Positions 34,901-43,613 of a stretch of DNA of 64,000 nt are shown here, piece by piece. Under the pieces are notes generated by a model. The model saw only the letters and a list, made by a program, of their open reading frames with translations. It ran no database searches and was not told the origin of the DNA. Within the stretch, counting starts at the first letter, position 1, and each line of letters opens with the position of its first letter. Origin of the DNA: Flavobacterium erciyesense (GTDB lineage: Bacteria; Bacteroidota; Bacteroidia; Flavobacteriales; Flavobacteriaceae); NCBI RefSeq assembly GCF_018069925.1, contig NZ_JAGPXB010000006.1:1-64000 (forward strand), given 5' to 3'. Both the position numbers and the translations under genes were made by a program.

Positions 34901-35130
34901 CGCGTTTTGTTCCTTCATTGCGAGGTAAATGGATCTTTAATCTGATGAGTATGTTTGCATTTTTATCAACTTTGTTTACATATTACGGTGTTAATTTTCA
35001 CTTAGTAGGATTACACTCGTATGCAAGTGGAGAAGCTCACTCCCTTAATTGGATTTATTATACTTTGGGTGGAATTGCTTTATTTGGTGCAGTTTCGTAT
35101 CCTAAGTATAGAAAATATTATAAAAAGTAA
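31918..35130 (+). CDS. Fused ResB-CcsA cytochrome c maturation protein (system II)
   Basis: 1070 residues from ATG 31918; upstream in-frame codons belong to the promoter region. The N-terminal half (about 1-470) is ResB/CcsB-like: helices at 9-27, 45-60 and 75-95, a large periplasmic domain, and NVLDHDGYRFFQSGFDPDEKGT. The C-terminal half (about 770-1070) is CcsA, with WGRYWGWDPKETWALITIM, the WWD heme-handling motif, plus conserved His residues (HAPWSNAYES, HVAVIVGSYG, FHLVGLHSYAS). The fused protein exports heme and ligates it to CxxCH of periplasmic cytochromes c. The junction (about 470-510) reads like a signal peptide end followed by a His-rich stretch (HNHDEHEGHVHEE). Divergent from the DUF2520 gene and followed by a strong terminator. 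Confidence 0.92.
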   Translation: MEKKIVSFLFSTRLMAFLFVAYAAAMATGTFIESKYNTDTAKILIYNSWWFEAIHVFFVINFIGNIKRYQLLKKEKWATLLLHLSFIFIILGAFVTRYISYEGVMPIREGATENQVFSEKTFLTVFVDGEYQGQMRRRVFEEKVLFSPVTSNDFTMSGKFADTPFEIQYENFVMGATEYVKPDPKGITYLKIVEAGDGGRHEHFLKEGEVQNIHNVLFSLNKYTDGAINITTIGKEYTIQTPFEGNFMRMADKLQGKVTKDDVQPLMMRSLYSVGEMRFVFPDPAVKGIIDYKSNNDFKAKTHEDAVTVKVIAEGQEKTVTLLGSKGKVGEPKTVKIGKIDYTFFFGSKAYELPFKIKLNDFIAQKYPGTEKSYSSFESKVTVQDKEIFDARIYMNNVLDHDGYRFFQSGFDPDEKGTILSVNHDFWGTGLTYVGYFILYFAMMAILFTKHSRFADLKRKLEVVKTKKAKFLPVVLLLFSLGSFAQAQEHNHDEHEGHVHEETAATPTPTQHASHSQKKLSQSELLAFITKNKVSEAHAAKFARLVIQDAGGRMKPINTFSSELLRKVSQSNSFNDMNSDQVFLSMTQYANYWIDIPIIHLRRGNDSIRKIIGVDKEAKVAPFVSFFDEKGNYKLAKYLESSFNAANPNQFEKDFIETDKRVNLMESALSGRILKIFPIPNDANNKWVSFLELNEAGLKGMEATYTKSVLPLYFGALANAATTGDFKTSDELVESITGFQKRFGSKVRPSEDRISSEILYNRFDVFNKLQTWYMLGSILMLLFTILQIFKERKWLHYAVNGMHIIIGLLFALHTVGLIARWYISGHAPWSNAYESIIYIAWATMFFGLAFDRKSKLTVASSAFVTAMILFAGNLNWIDPEIANLQPVLNSYWLMIHVAVIVGSYGPLALGMILGGVALLLMLFTNEKNKVKMDLNIQEITYINEMALTIGLIMLTIGNFLGGQWANESWGRYWGWDPKETWALITIMVYAFVIHARFVPSLRGKWIFNLMSMFAFLSTLFTYYGVNFHLVGLHSYASGEAHSLNWIYYTLGGIALFGAVSYPKYRKYYKK

Positions 35131-35150
35131 ATTATAACTTATCTTCATAA

Positions 35151-35183
35151 AAAAGCCCAACTATTTCAGTTGGGCTTTTTTTA
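35151..35183 (+). terminator. Terminator of resB-ccsA
   Basis: Perfect stem AAAAGCCCAACT/AGTTGGGCTTTT with a T-run, 20 bp after the stop codon. Confidence 0.9.
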
Positions 35184-35309
35184 TTGGAGGGTTACATCAC
35201 AATATTTAAAGTTCATCGTAATATTTATGCCATGATTTAAGGAGAAGAATTAAATTTTCTCGAAATTATTGGTGCCAGGGTAATTAATTACTGTACTAAA
35301 TAAATGCAT

Positions 35310-35343
35310 AAAAAAAGGGCTCAACTGTTGTTGAACCCTTTTC
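35310..35343 (-). terminator. Terminator of the sigma/anti-sigma operon
   Basis: On the minus strand, stem GTTGAGCCC with GGGTTCAAC (one G-U pair) in an A/T frame, ending in a T-run 23 bp after the anti-sigma stop. Confidence 0.8.
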
Positions 35344-35365
35344 TCTTTTAAAAACTAGTTTGGTT

Positions 35366-36151
35366 TTATACTTTACCCAAAGTATATAATTGTTCCATTG
35401 TAGGAGTTAAACTTCCACCTGCTGGTTCTAATGTGATTCCGAATCCTTCGGCACCGCTTGCACTGCTTACTGCAAATAATTTTTGATCGTTTTTATCAAA
35501 ATTTTCAAGTAAACCAATGCTCGTAGGAGTGAGAGGATTTAATTTAAGTGCCCAAACTTGATAAACCATTCCTTCTGGTGGTTCAGGTAAATTTGCAGCA
35601 TCAATATAAACTACCTCAGTTTCTTGATTCCAATATACCTTTGCTGAAGACTGAGGGCTAACTGCCTGTCCACCCAAACTTACGACTGTGTTTTTGATAT
35701 CACGAACTACTGCTAAGCTTGATTCAACCGCTGTGTTTTTAATTTTTAAAGTGTTGAATTCTTTTTCAATTTTAGCCTTGTCTTCTTGAGCAGCAGCCAC
35801 AATTGAAGAAGTTTGATTCAACTCATTATATTGATATGCTACACCCACTAACAATGCTACAGATGCGGCCCATCCTAAATATTGGAATTTATTCCTTTTA
35901 GGTTCCAATTGAATTACGGGAGCGTATTTAAGCTCTAATTTTTCTTTAATTTTTTCGTAATTAGCCACCGAATGAAAAGGTGAAAAACTAGATGATAGTG
36001 CTACAATAGCTTTTTCTATCGAAATGATTTCTGAATTAATTTCAGCATTATTTTTTGCCTTTGCGGCAACTTCTTCACTCTCTGTTTCCGTTAATAAACC
36101 ATAAACATAAAGTTCCAGAATTCCTGAGTCAATATATTCTTTTGTTTCCAT
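35366..36151 (-). CDS. Anti-sigma factor, RskA-like
   Basis: 261 residues. An N-terminal zinc-finger-less anti-sigma domain (about 5-75: ILELYVYGLLTETESEEVAA) is followed by one membrane helix (YLGWAASVALLVGVAYQY, about 90-107). A short coiled segment and a C-terminal periplasmic RskA domain follow (VYWNQETEVVYIDAANLPEP, VYQVWALKL, FGITLEPAGGS, about 165-258). It holds the co-encoded ECF sigma factor at the membrane until released by proteolysis. Its ATG overlaps the sigma-factor stop by one base (TAATG). Confidence 0.9.
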   Translation of the reverse strand: METKEYIDSGILELYVYGLLTETESEEVAAKAKNNAEINSEIISIEKAIVALSSSFSPFHSVANYEKIKEKLELKYAPVIQLEPKRNKFQYLGWAASVALLVGVAYQYNELNQTSSIVAAAQEDKAKIEKEFNTLKIKNTAVESSLAVVRDIKNTVVSLGGQAVSPQSSAKVYWNQETEVVYIDAANLPEPPEGMVYQVWALKLNPLTPTSIGLLENFDKNDQKLFAVSSASGAEGFGITLEPAGGSLTPTMEQLYTLGKV

Positions 36152-36681
36152 TATACTTTCAAATAATTTCTGAGATCGTTAATACAATTTCTGTTTTGTG
36201 TTTTTACTGTTCCTAAAGGTATAGCCAACTCGTCACTAGCCTCTTGTTGGGTGTAACCTTTAAAAAACAATAAGTCAATTATTTGAATACATTTTGGTTT
36301 GAGTCTTTTTACAAATTCATTTAATCCAATTGTATCCACTTTGTCCGACAGTATCGTGCTGTCTTCAAAATGATTTACGAAATTATCTGTAGAAAGGTTT
36401 TTTTGGCTGTTATTAAAATTTTTGGAGCGCAGTTTGTCAATTGAAGTATTTCTAGCAATATTAAGGATCCAGGTATAAAATCGTCCTTTACTTTCGTTAT
36501 AAGAATCAATGTTTTTCCAAATTTTCACAAAGACCTCTTGCAACACATCTTCGGCCTCTTCTCTGTTTTTTACTAAAACATTGATTACCGAGAACAGACT
36601 TTTGGAATACATATCATAAAGATGTGTGAATGCCCTCTCATCTTTTTTGTATATCAGTACTAATAATTCTTCTTGACTCAT
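36151..36681 (-). CDS. ECF RNA polymerase sigma factor
   Basis: 176 residues. Region 2 (about 20-85) includes EEAEDVLQEVFVKIWKNIDS and FYTWILNIARNTSIDKLR. Region 4 (about 125-175) includes IIDLLFFKGYTQQEASDELA and PLGTVKTQNRNCINDLR. It is coupled to the RskA-like anti-sigma gene, as in ECF systems of the SigK type. The pair faces away from a TonB receptor across a 450-bp gap. That receptor lacks an STN signalling domain, so a FecIR-like circuit is not supported. Confidence 0.93.
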   Translation of the reverse strand: MSQEELLVLIYKKDERAFTHLYDMYSKSLFSVINVLVKNREEAEDVLQEVFVKIWKNIDSYNESKGRFYTWILNIARNTSIDKLRSKNFNNSQKNLSTDNFVNHFEDSTILSDKVDTIGLNEFVKRLKPKCIQIIDLLFFKGYTQQEASDELAIPLGTVKTQNRNCINDLRNYLKV

Positions 36682-36703
36682 AGTTTATATTGTTTATCTC
36701 TTA

Positions 36704-36753
36704 CAAATTTATGCAATTTCAATTAAAAGAAGACTGATTTTGGCCAGTCTTCT
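36704..36753 (-). promoter_or_regulatory. Promoter region of the sigma factor, with inverted repeat
   Basis: A -7 box TAAATTTG (36704-36711, minus) lies 22 bp upstream of the start codon. A 9-bp inverted repeat AGAAGACTG-N8-CAGTCTTCT (36728-36753) lies over the expected -33 region; it may be an operator or the 3' hairpin of something upstream. Confidence 0.45.
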
Positions 36754-37128
36754 GGTTTTAAAATCTAAAGAAAACTATCTTTTGAACGTAAATATACATA
36801 AAAAGTTGCCTTTTCTTAAGGTATAGTCAAAAAAAGATGATTTATGTAAAACCATTTTAATCTTATTTCCGTAAATAAATTTAAATAGATGTAAACAGTT
36901 TTAAAATCAAAAAAAAATAAACTTGTTTAACTTTCTATTTTAACACTTTTCTTTTTCAAAGTAGTTCTCTGATTGTCAATTTTTTAAGTGTTATATGTTA
37001 ATTGTACGTTCTTATTTTTCTTGATATTGCCATTGAAAAGAAATATTTTCGCCCTCTAATCTCTATACATATTAGTATTTAATATCATCTCATAAGTACT
37101 TCATATGTATAGTTTTATATCAAAACAA
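36754..37128. other. AT-rich divergent intergenic region
   Basis: About 375 bp between the sigma-factor and TonB-receptor promoters. No open frame of protein character, no tRNA and no strong hairpin were seen. It presumably holds the receptor's promoter, but I found no clean TTG/TAnnTTTG pair on the plus strand. Confidence 0.4.
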
Positions 37129-39342
37129 ATGAAAAATATTTTTTTGACGTTGTTAACATGTTTCGGTTTAACGACTTGGGCGCAAATTAAAAAAGCGAAG
37201 ATTGTAGATAAAAACGGCAATCCAATAGAAAATGTGTACGTGTTGAATACAAAATCTCAAACACATGCACACAGTAACGAATTTGGAGTTTTTACCTTAT
37301 CTGAAACGGTTGACGGAGATCCTCTTGAAATAGTAGCCTTTGGTTATAAAAGACTAATTCGTGCTTTTAATTCAAATGAAGAAGCTATTGTTCTTGAAGA
37401 TGGGCTATTTCGTTTAAAAGAAGTTGTAATTCAACCCAAACTTTCGGCTATGAATGTCATTTCAAAAATCGATTTGCAAACTTCGCCAGTAAATTCTTCA
37501 CAAGAGATTTTACGTAAAGTTCCGGGTTTGTTCATTGGTCAGCACGCAGGCGGAGGTAAAGCAGAGCAGCTTTTTTTAAGAGGTTTTGATATTGATCATG
37601 GTACTGATATTGCCATTTCTGTTGATGGAATGCCTGTAAATATGGTTTCGCATGCGCACGGTCAAGGTTATGCTGATTTACATTTTGTTATACCTGAAAC
37701 GGTAGATAAAATTGATTTCGGAAAAGGAACTTACTATGCGGACAAAGGAGATTTTGCAACGGCAGGATATGTAGCTTTTCAAACGAAAGATAAAATCGAA
37801 AACAGTAGTATTGGTGTAGAGATTGGTCAATTTAATACGCTCAGAACAGTAGGATTATTTGATCTTTTGGGGCAACAAAAAAATCAAAGCGCTTACATTG
37901 CAACTGAATATATTCTGACAGATGGTCCGTTTGATGCGCCTCAAAATTTTAATCGAATCAATCTTTTAGGGAAATATTCGGTTAGTTTGAATGATGCAAG
38001 TAAGTTCTCAATTTTAGCTTCTCGTTTCAAAAGTAAATGGGACGCGTCTGGACAAATTCCACAACGATTGGTTGATTTGGGAGTGATTACTAGATTTGGT
38101 GCAGTTGATAGTACGGAAGGTGGAACAACTTCAAGAACTAATTTTAATGTGGCTTGGTCAAAACCAATTAGTGAAAACAGCTATTTTAAGGCCAATGCTT
38201 TTTATTCAAATTACGAGTTTGAATTGTTCTCGAATTTTACCTTTTTTTTGAATGATCCTGTAAATGGTGATCAAATAAAACAAAAAGAAGAGCGAGCGAT
38301 TTATGGTTTGAATGCTGATTTACATCAAAAATCATTTATCAATGACGCCGAAGTACTTATGCAATACGGAATTGGTTTTAGATCAGATGCAACAATTGAC
38401 TCTGAATTATCAAGTACGCTGAATAGAAAAACCGTTTTGCAACGATTAAAATTAGGCGATATAGAGCAATCTAATTTATTCTCGTACGCAAATGCAGAAT
38501 TTAAGATGGGAAAATGGATTATAAATCCTGCATTGCGCTTGGATTATTTTAAATTCAATTACCAAGATAAGTTAGCCAACACGTTTCAAACACAGGCAGA
38601 AACAGAAGTGAAGTTTTCGCCAAAATTGAATTTTATTTATTCAAAAAGTAATGAATTACAATTTTTTGTCAAATCAGGAATGGGTTTTCACTCAAATGAT
38701 ACAAGAGTGGTGGTTGAAAATAATGGCAGAGAAATACTTCCAACAGCAATTGGTACTGATATTGGTACAATTTGGAAACCAATACCATCACTATTAGTAA
38801 ATGCTGCTTTGTGGCATTTGTATTTGGATCAAGAATTTGTGTATGTAGGTGATGCGGGAGTGATTGAGCCGAGTGGGAAGTCCCGTAGAATGGGAGCAGA
38901 ACTTAGTTTACGTTATCAATTGAATGATCATTTGTTTTTTGACGCAGATGCCAATTATACTTATGCGCGTAGTATTGAAGAGCCAAACGGGCAAGATTTT
39001 ATACCGTTAGCGCCTGATTTTACAACAACAGGTGGCTTGAGTTTTCAAAATGTGCACGGATTTTCAGGAGGCTTGCGCTATCGTTACCTCAAGAATCGTC
39101 CAGCTAATGAGGATAATTCTATTATTGCAAAAGGCTATTTTATATCTGATTTGAATGTAAATTATCAATTAAAGAAAATTAATATTGGCATTACCATCGA
39201 AAATATATTCAATACCGAATGGAATGAAACACAATTTGCAACAGAATCGAGGCTTCAAAATGAGCCAGAAAGTGTTGAGGAAATACATTTTACTCCAGGA
39301 ACGCCTTTCTTTTTGAAAGGGAAAATTACCTACGCGTTCTAA
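37129..39342 (+). CDS. TonB-dependent receptor with carboxypeptidase-regulatory N-terminus
   Basis: 737 residues from ATG 37129 (MKNIFLTLLTCFGLTTWAQ signal peptide). An upstream in-frame ATG at 37105 would lengthen the n-region. A regulatory-like domain (IVDKNGNPIENVYVLNTKSQ, about 22-95) precedes the plug (about 105-235, with SSQEILRKVPGLFIGQHAGG and the His-rich NMVSHAHGQGYADLHF). A 22-strand-type barrel ends GKITYAF. The His-rich plug loop is typical of one TonB-receptor subgroup, but I cannot assign the substrate. It forms a single-gene unit with a terminator; divergent from an ECF sigma operon. Confidence 0.88.
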   Translation: MKNIFLTLLTCFGLTTWAQIKKAKIVDKNGNPIENVYVLNTKSQTHAHSNEFGVFTLSETVDGDPLEIVAFGYKRLIRAFNSNEEAIVLEDGLFRLKEVVIQPKLSAMNVISKIDLQTSPVNSSQEILRKVPGLFIGQHAGGGKAEQLFLRGFDIDHGTDIAISVDGMPVNMVSHAHGQGYADLHFVIPETVDKIDFGKGTYYADKGDFATAGYVAFQTKDKIENSSIGVEIGQFNTLRTVGLFDLLGQQKNQSAYIATEYILTDGPFDAPQNFNRINLLGKYSVSLNDASKFSILASRFKSKWDASGQIPQRLVDLGVITRFGAVDSTEGGTTSRTNFNVAWSKPISENSYFKANAFYSNYEFELFSNFTFFLNDPVNGDQIKQKEERAIYGLNADLHQKSFINDAEVLMQYGIGFRSDATIDSELSSTLNRKTVLQRLKLGDIEQSNLFSYANAEFKMGKWIINPALRLDYFKFNYQDKLANTFQTQAETEVKFSPKLNFIYSKSNELQFFVKSGMGFHSNDTRVVVENNGREILPTAIGTDIGTIWKPIPSLLVNAALWHLYLDQEFVYVGDAGVIEPSGKSRRMGAELSLRYQLNDHLFFDADANYTYARSIEEPNGQDFIPLAPDFTTTGGLSFQNVHGFSGGLRYRYLKNRPANEDNSIIAKGYFISDLNVNYQLKKINIGITIENIFNTEWNETQFATESRLQNEPESVEEIHFTPGTPFFLKGKITYAF

Positions 39343-39375
39343 ATACCACGAGAAGTTTTTGTTGTTTATTTGTTT

Positions 39376-39414
39376 GGAAGCCTGACAGTTCATAGGGTCG
39401 GGCTTCCTTTTTTT
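39376..39414 (+). terminator. Terminator of the TonB receptor gene
   Basis: Stem GGAAGCCTGAC/GTCGGGCTTCC (one G-U pair) followed by seven Ts. Confidence 0.88.
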
Positions 39415-39487
39415 ATTTAACCACTGTTTAACAAAAAAATAATTTATTAAAACAAAAAAAGAAGTACTTTTAACAAAAATTATAATT

Positions 39488-40075
39488 ATGAAAAACTTAG
39501 TTTATATAGCAACTTTTGCTTTAGTATTATTTAGTTGTCAAAACCAAGCACAACCAAAAAAATCAGACAAAATTATGAGTACAGCAGTTACAGCTAAAGA
39601 AAACATTTATCAGTTTAAAGTAGAAGATTTATCAGGCAAAACATTTGATTTTAGTACGCTAAAAGGGAAAAAAGTGATCATTGTAAACACAGCATCTAAG
39701 TGCGGATTAACTCCTCAGTACAAAGATTTAGAAGCGGTATATAAAGAATACAAAGATAAAGGGTTGGTAATTGTTGGTTTTCCAGCAAATAACTTTGCGT
39801 CACAAGAGCCAGGAACAAACGAGGAAATTGCAACATTTTGCCAAATGAATTACGGTGTTACTTTCCCGATGATGGATAAAGTTTCTGTAAAAGGTGATGA
39901 TATGGCTGATATTTATCAATTTTTAACTCAAAAATCTAAAAATGGTTTACAAGATTCAACTGTAGAATGGAATTTTCAAAAATACCTAATCAATGAAAAC
40001 GGAGAACTTGAAAAAGTAATCTCTCCTAGAGTTTTGGTTACGGATCCAGAAGTAATGAATTGGATTAAAGCATAA
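39488..40075 (+). CDS. Glutathione peroxidase family lipoprotein
   Basis: 195 residues. The N-terminus is a lipoprotein signal peptide with lipobox LFSC (Cys17), placing it in the periplasm or outer membrane. The thioredoxin-like core has the peroxidatic Cys in NTASKCGLTPQY (about 66-77), then FPANNFASQEPG and WNFQKYLI. Cys replaces selenocysteine, and in the second motif N replaces the usual Q of FxxNQF. Such bacterial enzymes reduce peroxides with thioredoxin-like donors rather than glutathione. Single gene between two terminators. Confidence 0.9.
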   Translation: MKNLVYIATFALVLFSCQNQAQPKKSDKIMSTAVTAKENIYQFKVEDLSGKTFDFSTLKGKKVIIVNTASKCGLTPQYKDLEAVYKEYKDKGLVIVGFPANNFASQEPGTNEEIATFCQMNYGVTFPMMDKVSVKGDDMADIYQFLTQKSKNGLQDSTVEWNFQKYLINENGELEKVISPRVLVTDPEVMNWIKA

Positions 40076-40110
40076 GCAGTTAGCTGATTTTATAAAGTAT
40101 AATATTTTCA

Positions 40111-40145
40111 AAGAGATTTTCAGTCAAATGAAAATCTCTTTTTTT
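40111..40145 (+). terminator. Terminator of the glutathione peroxidase gene
   Basis: 12-bp stem AAGAGATTTTCA/TGAAAATCTCTT with 6-nt loop and a T-run. Confidence 0.88.
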
Positions 40146-40257
40146 GTGATTTAACTAAGTTTCCAATATTTCATAAACATTGAACCATTAAGAAATTAAG
40201 TTAAATGAAGTATCAGCGCTTAATTCTTCTTCATTTCTTAATGGTTTATATTTTCCT

Positions 40258-41208
40258 CTAGATTTTTTCGTTTTTGAAAATTTCAGCTACAGCAGCTTCA
40301 TAATTACGGATACTTTGTGCTTTTTTTATCTTTTTTAAAACTTTGTGTGGATTTGAAAAAGTAGTACTAAAATACTCCCATAAATGATACATTTTCAGTA
40401 AGATATGCGTACTTCCCGATAATGACTCGCTGTAAATAGCGTATAAAGTATCATGAAAAGCGCTAAACAATTCTATTTTATTAGCTGGATAGTCGGTAGT
40501 GTTATTTTTTATCATCGTTGGTAAAAAAGGATCGGCAATTAAACCGCGGCCAATCATCCAATGTGAAATAGATGGGAAACGCTCTTGCATTTCTCTAAAA
40601 CCTTCTACCGAAGTGATATCGCCGTTATAATACAAAGTATGTTTGGCTTGATCAATACATTTTTGAAAACCATCAAGATCTACCCCGCCTTTATACAGTT
40701 GTTTTCCTAAACGAGCATGGATGGCAATATTTTTAAGCGGATATTTGTCAAGAATAGGAAGCACATCTAAAATTTCTTGCGGAGACTCATAACCCAAGCG
40801 CATTTTCATTGATACCAAAATATCCGTTTCATTGTGTGCTCGTTCTAGTATATGATTGATTTTTTCGGTATTGCTTATCAATCCGGAGCCCATTCCTGAT
40901 TTTGTCACCATCGGATACGGGCAACCTAAATTCCAATTGAGTTCTTTATAGCCTAATTCCAAAACATATTTGGCAACAAACAAAAATTCTTCGGCATCGT
41001 TGGTAATTACTTGCGGAATCACCTCCAAATCTAAATTATTGTCCAATTGCAAGTCGCGCTGATAAGATGGTTTGATTACTAATTTACCATTAAGTCGGAT
41101 GTATGGCGAATAAAAAGTGTCAATACCACCAAATAATTTATTTTGGGCATTGCGAAAACGAAAATCGGTAAATCCTTGTAAAGGTGATGAAAGAAGGGTA
41201 AAGCTCAT
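40258..41208 (-). CDS. tRNA-dihydrouridine synthase
   Basis: 316 residues. The FMN-dependent TIM barrel begins LLSSPLQGFTDFRFR. The catalytic-Cys motif is ELNWNLGCPYPMVTKSGMGSG (about 93-113, Cys in GCP), followed by ILVSMKMRLGYES, IAIHARLGKQLY and WMIGRGLIADP. It reduces uridines in the tRNA D-loop; which positions cannot be told, though the sequence is closer to DusC-like than DusA-like forms. It sits alone on the minus strand, downstream of the GNAT gene. Confidence 0.92.
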   Translation of the reverse strand: MSFTLLSSPLQGFTDFRFRNAQNKLFGGIDTFYSPYIRLNGKLVIKPSYQRDLQLDNNLDLEVIPQVITNDAEEFLFVAKYVLELGYKELNWNLGCPYPMVTKSGMGSGLISNTEKINHILERAHNETDILVSMKMRLGYESPQEILDVLPILDKYPLKNIAIHARLGKQLYKGGVDLDGFQKCIDQAKHTLYYNGDITSVEGFREMQERFPSISHWMIGRGLIADPFLPTMIKNNTTDYPANKIELFSAFHDTLYAIYSESLSGSTHILLKMYHLWEYFSTTFSNPHKVLKKIKKAQSIRNYEAAVAEIFKNEKI

Positions 41209-41267
41209 ATTGATTTAAAAAACACAAAGGTATCTTTTATAACGCAAGTACCCTAATTATAGCTGAA

Positions 41268-41765
41268 TTACTCTAATATCAATTGCATGAACACCGAGTG
41301 TAACCAACGATCAAATTTAAAACCAGATTCTTTAATTACGCCAACCGTTTTAAAACCAAATTTTTCGTGAAAGGTAACGCTGCTCTCATTTTCTGCATCA
41401 ATTACGGCAATCATGGTGTGCAGTTTTTGTTGTTTTGCTAACGAAATGAGCTCTTGCAACAGTAGTTTACCAATGCCTTTTCCATGAAAATTTTCATCAA
41501 CATAAACTGAGTGCTCTACTGTAAATTTATACGCTTCGCGGAAACGAAATTCGCTATACATCCCAAAACCAACTACTTGATTTTCAATTGTGGCTACTAT
41601 CACAGGGAAATTTTTAGCCAGTTTGTCTTCTATGATATTTTTTTGTTGGTCTAATGTTCGCACGTTGTAATCGTAAAGCGCTGTAGAGTGCAAAATATTG
41701 TAATTGATAATATCGAGAATGGCTTGAGTATCTTCGGGTTGATAAGGGCGAATGCTTACAGACAT
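41268..41765 (-). CDS. GNAT N-acetyltransferase, phosphinothricin-acetyltransferase-like
   Basis: 165 residues. Family marks are IRPYQPEDTQAILDIINYNI at the N-terminus, SVYVDENFHGKGIGKLLLQEL (acetyl-CoA loop, about 90-110) and VTFHEKFGFKTVGVIKESGFKF near the end. It is close to the Pat/MddA group that acetylates phosphinothricin, methionine sulfoximine or similar amino acids. Natural substrate unknown. It diverges from menD by about 95 bp. Confidence 0.88.
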   Translation of the reverse strand: MSVSIRPYQPEDTQAILDIINYNILHSTALYDYNVRTLDQQKNIIEDKLAKNFPVIVATIENQVVGFGMYSEFRFREAYKFTVEHSVYVDENFHGKGIGKLLLQELISLAKQQKLHTMIAVIDAENESSVTFHEKFGFKTVGVIKESGFKFDRWLHSVFMQLILE

Positions 41766-41833
41766 GGCTATTTGATTTGGTTCAAAATTAACAAAAAACC
41801 TCTAAAAGAAAAGGAAAAAGCCTGCCAAGTTTG

Positions 41834-41841
41834 TAACTTTG
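41834..41841 (+). promoter_or_regulatory. -7 box TAACTTTG of menD
   Basis: An exact TAnnTTTG match 17 bp upstream of the first candidate menD ATG. No clear -33 element. Confidence 0.45.
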
Positions 41842-41858
41842 TAACTCAGAAAAATGAC

Positions 41859-43523
41859 ATGATGATATACCCCAAAATACCTTTAGCGCAAAGCATAATT
41901 GAGTTGTGTTTGGCCAAAGGAATTACCAACATAATAATTTCGCCCGGTTCACGTAATGCTCCTTTAACCATAGGTTTTGCAAGCAATCCTGCGTTTAACT
42001 GCTACAGTATTGCCGATGAGCGTTCGGCCGCATTTTTTGGTTTAGGAATTGCACAGCAAACCAAGCAGGCAGTAGCCTTGGTATGTACTTCTGGATCAGC
42101 TTTGCTAAATTATTATCCCGCTTTTGCGGAAGCATTTTACAGTCAAATTCCATTGATTGTAATTTCTGCTGATCGTCCGCAAAGTAAAATTGATATTGGC
42201 GATGGGCAAACGATAAGGCAAGAAAACGTGTTTGCTAACCACTCGTTGTACAATGCCAATTTAAAAGAAGAGGTGTCGAATGAAAACGATATCAAAATTA
42301 ATGAAGCTATAAATACGGCTTTGACTCAAAAAGGACCTGTTCATATCAACGCACCTTTCGAAGAGCCTTTGTATGAAACAATCACAGACTTGTCGGTTAG
42401 TGTAAATGTTGTTCCTGTTGCAATTGAAAATACAATTCTAGCAATTGATGAAGTACAAAAAGCTGCTGAAAGTTGGAATAAGTCATCAAAAAAAATGATT
42501 TTAGTAGGTGTCAATGAACCAAATGCGGTTAACGATACCATAATTGAAGCTTTTGCTCAAGATGAATCGGTTGTGGTGCTAACCGAAACGACTTCTAATT
42601 TGCATCATGCTACCTTTATCAGTAACATTGATACAATTATTACGCCTTTCTCGGATATTGAGTTTGAACAACTGCGCCCTGAAATCTTAATTACTTTTGG
42701 TGGAATGGTAGTATCAAAACGCATTAAAGCTTTTTTACGAAAGTACAAACCAAAGGAACATTGGCACATCGATCCGTTGCGTGCTTATGATACTTTTGGA
42801 GCGTTGACAAAACATTTTACCGTAACTCCCAATATATTTTTTGAGGCATTATTTCCGCTTGCGCAAAAGGGAAGCAGTACTTACTTCAAGGAATGGGACA
42901 AGATTAAAAGTCTTAGAAAATTAAAAGCCGACTTGTACTTGTCGAAAATTCCTTTCTCAGATTTTAAAGTATTTGAAAAAGTAATTCCAGCACTACCGCA
43001 GCACTCTCAATTGCAAATAAGCAATAGTTCGGCCATTCGGTACGCCCAATTAATTGAAATTGATCCTAGCATCGAAGTGTATTGCAATCGTGGAACGAGT
43101 GGCATTGATGGCAGTACGTCTACTGCAATTGGTGCGGCTGTTGCCAATAAAAAACAAACCGTGTTTATTACTGGTGACATCGGATTTTTATACGATACCA
43201 ATGCACTTTGGAATCACTACATTCCCAAAAATTTTAAAATTATTTTGATTAATAATGGTGGTGGTGGTATTTTTAGGATTTTGCCAGGTCATGCCGAAAC
43301 TCCTGTGTTTAATACTTATTTTGAAACTTCACATTGCTTAACAGCCGAGCATTTGGCAAAAATGTATGGTTTTAAATATACCATTGCTAGTGACGAAAGA
43401 AGTTTAAACACTGCCCTTACCGAATTATTTGCTCAAAATGAACAGGCTTGCATTCTTGAGGTTTTCACACCTACATTAATAAACGATCAGATTTTATTGA
43501 ATTTTTTTAAAGAGTTAAATTAA
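41859..43523 (+). CDS. menD: MenD, SEPHCHC synthase of menaquinone synthesis
   Basis: 554 residues from ATG 41859; a second ATG follows at 41862 and either could be used. Upstream in-frame codons overlap the divergent GNAT gene. MenD is a thiamine-diphosphate enzyme joining 2-oxoglutarate and isochorismate. Visible are IISPGSRNAPLTIGF (about 29-43), the Glu-containing SIADERSAAFFGLG, LVCTSGSALLNYYPA and the cofactor loop ITGDIGFLYDTNALW ... NNGGGGIFRILPG (about 440-475). It is the first of four men genes scattered over the next 12 kb. Confidence 0.95.
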   Translation: MMIYPKIPLAQSIIELCLAKGITNIIISPGSRNAPLTIGFASNPAFNCYSIADERSAAFFGLGIAQQTKQAVALVCTSGSALLNYYPAFAEAFYSQIPLIVISADRPQSKIDIGDGQTIRQENVFANHSLYNANLKEEVSNENDIKINEAINTALTQKGPVHINAPFEEPLYETITDLSVSVNVVPVAIENTILAIDEVQKAAESWNKSSKKMILVGVNEPNAVNDTIIEAFAQDESVVVLTETTSNLHHATFISNIDTIITPFSDIEFEQLRPEILITFGGMVVSKRIKAFLRKYKPKEHWHIDPLRAYDTFGALTKHFTVTPNIFFEALFPLAQKGSSTYFKEWDKIKSLRKLKADLYLSKIPFSDFKVFEKVIPALPQHSQLQISNSSAIRYAQLIEIDPSIEVYCNRGTSGIDGSTSTAIGAAVANKKQTVFITGDIGFLYDTNALWNHYIPKNFKIILINNGGGGIFRILPGHAETPVFNTYFETSHCLTAEHLAKMYGFKYTIASDERSLNTALTELFAQNEQACILEVFTPTLINDQILLNFFKELN

Positions 43524-43613
43524 ATTTAATCTCACTTTTCTTGGTTCAGAAGATTTTATGTTTAAATTTGGTTGTGTTACGAAACTAATAAACAACCATT
43601 AAACCAATTATTT

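Noticed and set aside
36151-39342. FecIR-type signalling between the ECF sigma/anti-sigma pair and the divergent TonB receptor
   Set aside because: The receptor has no STN domain and the anti-sigma factor is RskA-like, not FecR-like.
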